Shown: positions 56,673-64,000 of the stretch, piece after piece
How positions within the stretch are numbered: the stretch's first letter is position 1
How the letters are laid out: every line of letters begins with the position of its first letter
DNA from: Gentiana macrophylla
Lineage: Eukaryota > Streptophyta > Magnoliopsida > Gentianales > Gentianaceae
Length of the DNA: 64,000 bases
Direction: 5' to 3'
Assembly (NCBI GenBank): GCA_026214975.1
Contig: CM047805.1
Span: forward strand, 111,347,845 to 111,411,844
Translations under genes and position numbers: made by a program
Notes under the pieces: generated by a model
The model's input: the letters and a program-made list of their open reading frames with translations, nothing else
Database searches by the model: none
Told to the model about the DNA's origin: nothing

Positions 56673-58520
56673 AGCTTCGATAACAGGGATATTAACTTGA
56701 ATATGACGAAAAGTGTCCAGGAAACGAGCATACTTCTTATCAGTTTTTGCCTTTTTGATTTGATCTTTAGGAGGGTAAGGTAAAGATTCTAGATCTATGA
56801 CCCTTGGCTCCTTTGTCGCTTTCTCTTTCCCTTTTCCTTAAACCTTTGAGTATTACTCACGCCATGTTTCGAGTTCTTGAATTCTTTCTTTTAAATTGTT
56901 CCACTGAATCAATCTCTACTTGATCCCCTCATTTCTTCCTGTTTTTCATCCTTGTTTTCATTATTTTCCATTCTAACATGTTCCTTAAATAAAGTCCTTA
57001 AATCTTTATCCATGGGATCTTTCGAATCTTAGGGATTTTTACCCAATTTTCCCTTTCACTTTCGAGGTTCGAACTTTTATTTCTTTTCAAGAAGTTGTCT
57101 ATAATTTCTTCTTCCTCATCTCAGAAATTCAAGTTCATCTTTAGTTCTATCATTCTTACCATCTAAGTCATCTTCTACTTCATTATCCCCAAAGTTTTCA
57201 ACTCCATTACTTCCACTCGAGCTTCCTACTTCTAAATAACTACAACATTTACCTCTCTTGGGTTCCTTTCAGTGTTACTTGGTAATCCTCCTGGAAGTCT
57301 GCTTATTTATTACGTTCACACCTTCTACTCAAATGATCTTCCATATTCCTTAATGAGGCTTCTATCGTTCTCATCCTGGTATCATGTCCACTCATAGATG
57401 TTTTCATTGAACTCATGTCCTTAGTGACTGTACCAATAGAAGTCACCATCGTTTCTATATTTTTAGCTTGAGTAGATACTACACCCATCATATTTTCCAT
57501 TAGTTTTTCCCATTTTTCAACTCCTTCTGCAGGGTTGAGTAGAACTTTGAGTTACTGGTATACTTTGAGTGGTATGTTGAGGATAGGATCTAGGTAATGA
57601 TTGTAAATTCTGATTAGATGTGTTTTCTTGATAAACTTGATTATTATTCAAGTTCCTATATGGAACTGGATACGGCGGTTGTCCTTGCTTGCTAGGGTTT
57701 TCAGACCATCGATAAGTAGGGTGATCTCTTCTAATAGCATTGAACGAGTTTGAGTAAGCATTGTTTAAATTTCTATGCTGCTGAAGAAAACTCACCTCCT
57801 CTCTTGAGCATCCTGTCGGTTCTTCAATCCCTAGTGGTATTTTATCCTGATTTGAGTATTCAGTTGGTGCACTATTTTCTGAACTTTGGTTCTTATTCTG
57901 TTGTAATCCATCAAATTTCCTACTCAAATTTTCTAAATGTGCTAGAACTTCCGTATTAGACGTACATTCTCCTGCAAAAGCTACTTTTCTGGTGCTAGAA
58001 CCGGTTTCCCACATTCTGTTATTTTTGGAAATCTTTTGATGGCATCGTAAACTAATTGAGCCTCACTCATCATTAAAGAACCACCACATGCATGGTCTAC
58101 ATCAAAGACGTGAATCTTTTCTTAATTTACTTACGAGAAAAGTTGAATTTGCATGTCTAAGGAATAACCATGGTCGGGACACGCTCTTAACAATTTTTAA
58201 ATCTTTCCCACGCATTCCCAGCGTTTCTTCGCATCCTTGTCTAAAATTAGCAACCTCGACTTTTAATTCCAAATTCCGTCCGAGAGTGAAGTATTGTTTG
58301 AAAATTCAGTTTGAATCTCCTCCCAACTTGTAAGTGAATGATGCGGAAGAGACATAAACCAATCTCGGGCTCGTCCTTTTTAGAGAAAAAAGGAAACATA
58401 GTCATCCTTGTTAATTCCTTGTGAGCACCTTGACTTTTGGTCAGTATTGCACAGCTTCTTCAAAAAGATAGAGATGATGATGCGGATCTTCATCATCTTC
58501 TCCTAGAAATTGGGCTCTTG
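56673..58520 (-). pseudogene. Athila-type gag
   Basis: The frame at 57517-58014 is open for 165 codons and carries the Gln/Asn/Ser-rich linker after the Gag core (HLENLSRKFDGLQQNKNQSS). The core with RAWLCF-like and LVYVSS-like readings lies in broken frames at about 58080-58480. A short block with IETMVTSIGTVTKDMSSM follows at 57303-57500. Domain assignment rests on position and composition plus weak motif similarity. Confidence 0.65.
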
Positions 58521-59111
58521 CGTCAATTAAACCAAAAGATGAGATTTAATCTCGAAATTATTCGCTCCTTCATTAGGTAAAAGTATGGGATTATTAGTCT
58601 GATTTCTTCTTATGGTTTGGTCACAGATAGGCCTTGGGTTTCTTGGGTTGTTACGATTATTCTCGTTCCGATTACGATTATTTCTATTATTATTATTATT
58701 TTGATTATTAAGGTTAACAGGTTTTGTCCATGCCCTAGAGCATGTTCCACCCTTGTTCGGTGTTTCATCAATGATTTCACCATTCTCGTATTTACTGTTT
58801 GAAGATGATTCGTCGAGATTTCACGACTAGTATGACCACATTTTCTCTCTACTTTACCGCCTTTGTAAGTGTTTATGTCAGGCTTATAAGGAGTGAGTGG
58901 GGCCTTACCACTTCGGTCATCAACTAACGAAAATAGAAAATAACACTAAATTGATAGTAGTAAAAAAAAATTTGGTAACTTACCTTTAAGGTAAGTACCA
59001 AATCGAAAATAAAATTAAGTGAGATAAGAAAAGTGTTGACTTATTCTCTCGAGAATTTTGAGCTAATATAAGTAGTAACCATAGACAAAAAGAAAAAGAA
59101 ATTAGCGTCGT

Positions 59112-59129
59112 TCCCCGGCAACGGCGCCA
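59112..59129 (-). promoter_or_regulatory. Primer-binding site of the Athila element (tRNA-Asp)
   Basis: The minus strand reads TGGCGCCGTTGCCGGGGA, the well-known complement of the tRNA-Asp 3' end used by Athila/Tat gypsy elements. It lies six bases inside the LTR edge. Confidence 0.93.
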
Positions 59130-60384
59130 GAAAGCTGACGTGGCCTTTTCTAGTGCTAAAACCAGTCCTTAACCGACAGTGTATCGGGTCAAATCAGTAG
59201 TGCTAGTATGGTGAGTCGAGTATCGTATCCTCGAGGAACTTTGTAATTCTTCTAAGTGTGGTTAAACACCAAAGAGCACATTATTAACTCAATCTAAATC
59301 TCGCTTTATAGCACGAGATAACTACTATTTTACTTAACATAAAATAAATGCGTAAATTAAAATTTATTCTAATATAATATATATAGATATATAAATATAT
59401 ATAGATGTGCATAAGTTGCAAAGTATATATATAGATATAAATATATAGATGCCAAATATATTATTAGAGAACTAGCCAAAGTTTATATAATTGATTTATA
59501 CGATCTTTTCAAAGTGAATGGAATGTGCTCGATCTTTAGGTTCAATTGAGTAAATGAAACGGTGCACTCTAAGGTTAACAATTCGTCCTCACATAGTGTG
59601 TGAAATTGTCATATGTCCATTGTCATCACCCAAAGTCCACAATCATTACGGTTTTTCTCGAACAGTCCTTGAAATGCGATTCTACCTTTGAATAAAAGGA
59701 GTCATTCCGTTCACAAACGGTCAATTTTATTTAAAGGCTCCGGTTGTCAAGGCCGGCGATTCAACTTTCCGGTTTAAGTTTCAATTAAACTGATGAATTT
59801 AACATTATTACGATCTTGAGTACAAATTTTAATAAGATTCATCTTTTAGGACAAATCTGCCCCCGGGTAGGAAACTGGGTTCCGTTGTCACGTTTTCACT
59901 CGCCAATTTTACCCTCCGGTTTTCTATTAACGAGTTCATAACTTAATTACGAGGTGTCAATTCATAATTAGATTATGAATTCTTTCAAGTCAAACTTTAT
60001 CAATAGGAAAAGATTCAATTAACTCAATTTTATTCAATTTTACTTAGACAACATTCCTTTACCGAAAAGATCGAAATAAAACGATTACATAACTTTGGCT
60101 AGTTATTAGATTTAGCCTACTAACATTATACGAAAAGATAAAAAGACAAAACAAACATAAATACTTTAGGAATTTTACCCGATTACAACGATTGAATCGT
60201 GAAGTCGTATTCTTCCGGATGCTACAACAACTTCAACAACATTGATCTTCCGATAATTTCTCGAGCATTATAACGATACTACTTTATTTATGGCATAAGG
60301 CCTATATATATACATACTACTACTACTAAAAGAGGTGAAGAAAATATATTTGGTACCCCTTTATGTGCCTGCGCAAGTTGCTTT

Positions 60385-60394
60385 CTATTTATAG
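60385..60394 (-). promoter_or_regulatory. TATA box of the Athila LTR
   Basis: CTATAAATAG on the minus strand, 19 bp downstream of the nearest GGATCGATCC palindrome. It would drive transcription into gag-pol. Confidence 0.55.
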
Positions 60395-60412
60395 GCATAT
60401 TTTCCCCAAGCC

Positions 60413-60540
60413 GGATCGATCCGAGAAAGGGCGGATCGATCCGGGAATAAAAATCTTATCCCAGGATTATTCTCTGCGGGCCACATGCTTGGGTAATCAT
60501 GATGTTTCCTCGGATCGATCCGGTAAATCCGGATCGATCC
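60413..60540. repeat. Palindrome module c: four GGATCGATCC sites in U3
   Basis: Perfect palindromes at 60413-60422, 60433-60442, 60512-60521 and 60531-60540. Pairs are spaced 20 and 19 bp start to start, with linkers GAGAAAGGGC and GTAAATC matching module a, although the DNA between the two pairs differs. Confidence 0.9.
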
Positions 60541-61079
60541 GGATAGATTTTTTCCAATCTTAATCCGAAACTTGATAAAATCATAACTTGAGCTCTGATC
60601 TCCAAATGACATAATTCAAGATGCGTTGGAAAGCCCTTGAGGAGATCTATAACTTCCATGAAGACTTCTTTTTCAGAAAATGCCTTTTTGCTGGGCCATT
60701 TGTTCGTCGAAAATATAACTTGATACGCGCGTCACGAACCATTGATCCACTTGAACTTTAAGTCTCGTGGCACTTCCTTTATTCCTTCAAAAGATATGAT
60801 TTTACTCCACAAAATGTCATCACTCAGGGTCTTGGTTTACCTAAGGTCATAAAAATACCAAAAATAAATGCGTGAATCGACACGACACTCCGGTTATTAA
60901 CCCGGTACAAAATTTATAACTTTTTATCATTTTTACTAGATTTTTATAGTATTTAGATTTATTCATAGCTATTAATATTTTATAAGATTATCTGTTATAA
61001 TTACTTATATTTTATATAAAAATAGTCGATAACGTATATAAAACATCGTAATTTTTATCATATAAATGTTACACATCAC

Positions 61080-61420
61080 CACACCATTGGAGGTCATTCA
61101 CGTCCTCCCATGACACACCATCCTGGCTCGAAACCTGTTTGAAGATAAACATGTACAAGTACGACAACATCGCTTTCTGGAGATTCCTTTTCCGTGAACC
61201 TTGTGATAAGCCTTTGGCACTGGCGTAATAAATAATACCACGTTCCGGACACCTCACGACCCCCCGAAGATGATTTTCATCTCAGAAGCTATTCGTCTAG
61301 CCCGAGAAATTAGACTAGCTTGGCCTTGATGTTGTCTTTCGTAATATGTAATTTATTTTAGCTTTGTTTGCACAGTTATTTGTTTTTAATAAAATATCCG
61401 GTTTCGATTAAAAAAAAAAC
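61080..61420 (+). pseudogene. Possible LINE 3' end
   Basis: A plus-strand reading near 61270-61330 gives FISEAIRLAREIRLAWP then a stop. It is followed by an AT-rich tail with AATAAAATATCCGG and an A run at 61410-61420. This resembles the 3' end of a plant LINE, but no reverse transcriptase motif or target duplication was found. Confidence 0.3.
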
Positions 61421-61435
61421 TTTTAGTAAAACTTA

Positions 61436-61683
61436 TACTCCCTTTGTCGCGTAATATAAGGCCTTTTGGTTTTGTAGTGGTGTCCCAAAATATAATTCAT
61501 TCTCATAAAACAATACAATATTAAATGCTATGTTTTTACTTTTACGTTAAACAAGCAAATATTATTAGTCACTTTCAAAAAATAATGCAAAAAATTGTCT
61601 TGAAATCTTAAAAAGTTGTTCATTACATATATTTCTTAAACTGCGCGTTAAAACTAAAAAGACTTACATTATGGGACGGAGTG
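61436..61683. mobile_element. Stowaway-like MITE
   Basis: The left end reads TA-CTCCCTTTGTCGCGTAATA and the right end TTATGGGACGGAG near 61681. The inverted termini match over the CTCC...GTCC core with several changes. The interior is AT-rich and noncoding. The right TA is not clear, so that boundary is approximate. Confidence 0.65.
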
Positions 61684-61977
61684 AATACATCACTTTATGT
61701 CTAATCTCACAGGCTTCTATCACAGTGGATTGAAAACAATCAAAACTAAACTTCCTAACATAGGGGTAGGTAGGAGTTACAAAGTGGGGGATTCATTGCC
61801 ATAATTAGGATTTTTTTTTTGAAAGCCATAATTAGGATTTAGATCCACGATTATCTCTTTTCTTTTTTAATTAATTATCTTAAATAAATTAGGTAAAAAA
61901 AATGGGTATCCTATCATATATTTCCAGATTTACCATTCTACCCTTATTTTAAATCTTGAGGTATTACAGATTGCATC

Positions 61978-62176
61978 ATGCATGGGGTAAAATATTATAT
62001 ATATCCGGTAGGCTCCCCATTCATGGCTGGAAGCCGGGTGGTGCACCAAGCACTTTTCGAGGAATCACCCTTAATTCAAGAACATTTCCGAGTTCCTCGA
62101 GTTCTTATAACTACTAATATCTATGGAAAATTTGAAATTTGCCGAGAAGTGGAAGGATTAATTCATGATGTTAAGT
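61978..62176 (+). other. Unrecognised open frame at a MITE edge
   Basis: The ATG at 61978 opens 75 codons including MHGVKYYIYPVGSPFMAGSR, and ends inside the MITE at 62178. No known domain. It may be a fragment of a host exon or chance. Confidence 0.2.
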
Positions 62177-62413
62177 ACTACATCCGGTTTAAATATAAAT
62201 CGTAGTTGATTTTTGTGCACGCATATTAAGGAGGCGATAACTAATCGAATTTTACACTATCATGACGAAATTACTCTCTAGCCCTTGTTCAGTCAATTAC
62301 AGTGTAAACAATGGGTAATTTCGTCATGATAGTGTAAAAATTCGATTAGTTATCGCCTCATTAATATGCGTGTCAAAGTCAACGGTGACTTATATTTTAG
62401 ACCGGAGGCAGTA
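62176..62413. mobile_element. Foldback-like MITE, nearly perfect inverted repeat (234 bp)
   Basis: Termini CTACATCCGG (from 62178) and CCGGAGGCAG (to 62411) are flanked by TA on both sides. The two halves are complementary over almost the full length, and 62217-62274 pairs almost perfectly with 62315-62372. The loop is only about 40 bases. The TA target suggests Tc1/mariner mobilisation. Transcribed copies could form a long hairpin RNA. Confidence 0.85.
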
Positions 62414-62419
62414 CATAGC

Positions 62420-63330
62420 ATCTGTTTCTTCGTGCCATTTTGATGTCATTTCTCGTAAGAAAAACGTAGTCAATCATAAATTGACTAACTTATGTGTTAT
62501 TTAAATGTCGAATACCCAATGGTACTCATCTTTCCCCACTGACATAGTGGAGCCTTTAGAATGATGTGCTAATCGTAATATTTTGATTTTTTAAAAAAAA
62601 TGGCATAAGTGTCTTTTCATAGAAATCTGAATATTATATTTTGATTAAAGGAAATGTTTAAGAAAAATTGGGAGTTAATAATGGGAGTTTTATTTTACAA
62701 ATAAAACTTCCCATTATTCTAGGAGTTGTCAGAAACAGAGAAGTTCGAAGTCTGAACTTCTGAGAAAAAGAAACCAAAAGCAAAAAGGAATCTTCATAGC
62801 ATCTCACAAGCTATCCAACAGATTGCAGATACGTAGAGTTTCATGATCTTCGTGAGAAGGGCTTCGTTTGGATACCAAGATCTTCAAGTTTAGAAAAGGT
62901 AATAGTTTGCCCTAGTTTTAGAATATTCAAGTTCTGATCAAGTTCTGTTGTTTTAAGTTGTGCAATTCATAGCGTAGATTGTTTAGAAACCTATGAACGC
63001 GGTTAATTTAAGTTTAGATTGTGATCAATTAGGTTTTTGGCGAAGAAGATCAAGGTTTTGTTGTTTTGCTTGAAGTTGCTTGGCTTTTTTGCTTTAGAAT
63101 CTAAGTAAGATGGTTTTCATATTGAATGATTCATGTTTATGATGTTTAGAATTAGTTGTTAATTGCTGTAAAATTCATGTTTGTGATAATTGATTAAAGT
63201 ATGAGATGATATAGCATGTTTGGTGCAAGTTTTCTGGTGTTTTGGTGTGTTAAAAGTATAGTTCTTGGGTTTGAAAAAGGGCTGGAAATCGCACAGAACG
63301 AAAAAAGTGCAGGCTGGTTTCCTGAGATGA
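62420..63330. other. Noncoding stretch, possible leader or LTR
   Basis: AT-rich with an imperfect inverted repeat around 62680-62725 (GGGAGTTTTATTTTACAAATAAAACTTCCC-like). The section at 62740-62900 looks like a transcribed leader ending AGAAAAG-GTAATAG, a possible splice donor. No coding domain was recognised. Confidence 0.3.
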
Positions 63331-63440
63331 TAGACGCACGCCTATCCATTCTTAGGCGCTGGCCTATGAGTACAGAGAGTTCATGGAATTCTTAGTATCC
63401 ATAAGCACACACCTATGATTTCTTAGGCGCAGGCCTATGG
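63330..63440. repeat. Two copies of a TTCTTAGGCGC-GGCCTATG motif
   Basis: TTCTTAGGCGCTGGCCTATG at 63349-63368 and TTCTTAGGCGCAGGCCTATG at 63419-63438 lie about 70 bp apart. Each is preceded by a CCTAT phrase, so GCCTA/TAGGC form short inverted repeats. Comparable in style to the palindromes at 18.3 and 60.4 kb. Confidence 0.7.
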
Positions 63441-64000
63441 CCTTGGAGTGCTGTTTTGCCCTTTTTGAGAGATTTTCGAGCGTAGGAAGTTGAGATTGGT
63501 ACCTAACCTTATTATAATGATATAAACAAGTTAACTGAAGATAACAAAGCCATGAATAAGCTTCTAATGCATTTAGTTCCTACACCTAATGGATTCTTTG
63601 AAGAGTTGAAGTTCGGTACCGTTGGAAGTTTACGCTTGGCCTTGTGCTTTGGTGAGTTAGGACTTATCAATGGTTGTGTATGTGCTAGGCATAGGATAAA
63701 GTTTAGATGTCTAAGACGAGGTAGTAGAATGTTAGGTGAGCCTTTACTTGATATCACTTAGGTGGTTAGTTAACGATTAATAACATACATATTTGTGTAG
63801 ATAAAAGTTTAAACATCAATGATATTCTTGGTAAGGCACATGACAATATCTCGATGTGTGGTGTGCTCAGATAAAGTGGATATCTTCACTGATCCATAAG
63901 ACGGTCATTAAGAGTGAAGAGACTCCGCCGAACACACACACTATCGAGACTAGCACGTGGCTACTGGTGTATGGATCTCTAGTAGGTTGCAATCCAGTGT
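63441..64000. other. Unassigned right end
   Basis: An open frame at 63552-63761 (70 codons, plus strand) has no recognisable domain. The last 200 bases look like noncoding retroelement DNA. Nothing further is supported. Confidence 0.3.

Larger units (their letters stand above)
49302..61074 (-). mobile_element. Ty3/gypsy retrotransposon, Athila-type, degenerate
   Basis: The minus strand reads LTR, tRNA-Asp primer site, gag, protease, RT, RNase H, integrase, then about 3.5 kb of extra sequence with coding remnants. Protease, RT (FMDDFSVYG) and integrase ([10 protein letters not shown]) motifs and the tRNA-Asp primer are those of the Athila/Tat group. The 3' LTR is not recognisable and may lie in or beyond the gap, so the left limit is a convenience. 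All ORFs are broken. Confidence 0.82.
59136..61074 (-). repeat. Athila 5' LTR (about 1.9 kb, outer end approximate)
   Basis: In plus orientation it begins TGACGTGGCC at 59136. The outer end is placed at GTTACACA near 61074 because that gives a TG start on the minus strand, but no second LTR confirms it. Minus-strand TATA box CTATAAATAG at 60385-60394. Module c of GGATCGATCC sites lies just upstream of it, in U3. Confidence 0.55.

Noticed and set aside
49302..61074. Athila element as an intact, infectious-type provirus with env
   Set aside because: All main ORFs except the gag/protease stretch are broken, the second LTR is not found, and no envelope-like membrane protein can be read.

Overview
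This window is plant nuclear DNA, almost certainly from a eudicot. It is AT-rich and consists mostly of nested, decayed retrotransposons around one clear host gene. I saw no bacterial-type operons, CRISPR arrays, tRNA or rRNA genes. The species cannot be fixed from the sequence.

Layout. 1-0.7 kb: a TATA box with an upstream ACGT G-box and the broken start of an unrecognised minus-strand gene. 1.07-7.5 kb: a minus-strand Ty1/copia element (element 1) whose LTR is split by a second complete minus-strand copia element (element 2, 7540-17074, LTRs of about 1.7 kb, GTATT target duplication). The element 1 LTR resumes at 17080. 18.2-19.2 kb: an LTR-like promoter region. 19.4-20.2 kb: a plus-strand copia RT relic. 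21156-21442: a Stowaway-type MITE. 23.3-24.7 kb: a plus-strand copia gag-protease relic, joined to a minus-strand copia RT-integrase-protease block (24.65-27.24 kb). 28.25-37.0 kb: another minus-strand copia (element 4b). Its gag is interrupted by a complete plus-strand copia (element 3, 28792-33873, AAAAG duplication), and its LTR by a 1.85-kb solo LTR (34626-36478, TATTT duplication).

37.7-40.1 kb holds the main host gene, a three-exon minus-strand bHLH transcription factor of 369 residues, closest to Arabidopsis bHLH94/96 and related to SPCH/MUTE/FAMA (subgroup Ia). A 5'-truncated LINE with a 14-bp target duplication lies about 540 bp upstream of its start. 42.3-43.0 kb may be a small spliced membrane-protein gene with a frame break. 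43.3-44.7 kb is a 17-bp minisatellite. 45.5-46.4 kb is a copia gag plus LTR. 46.8-47.6 kb is a cluster of AT-centred palindromes. 48.4-48.75 kb is AT and CA microsatellite, and 49202-49301 is an assembly gap.

49.4-61.1 kb is a minus-strand Ty3/gypsy Athila-type element with a tRNA-Asp primer site, gag, protease, RT, RNase H and integrase, plus extra coding remnants beyond pol. It carries unusual pairs of a 10-bp palindrome set about two helical turns apart. 61.1-64 kb holds small MITEs, including a nearly perfect 234-bp inverted-repeat element, and otherwise unassigned DNA.

Nearly all transposon reading frames are broken by stops and frameshifts. Where two LTR copies can be compared, many differences fall at CAG/CTG-like trinucleotides. 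Some of the apparent decay may therefore be a consensus-calling artefact over methylated DNA rather than real mutation.
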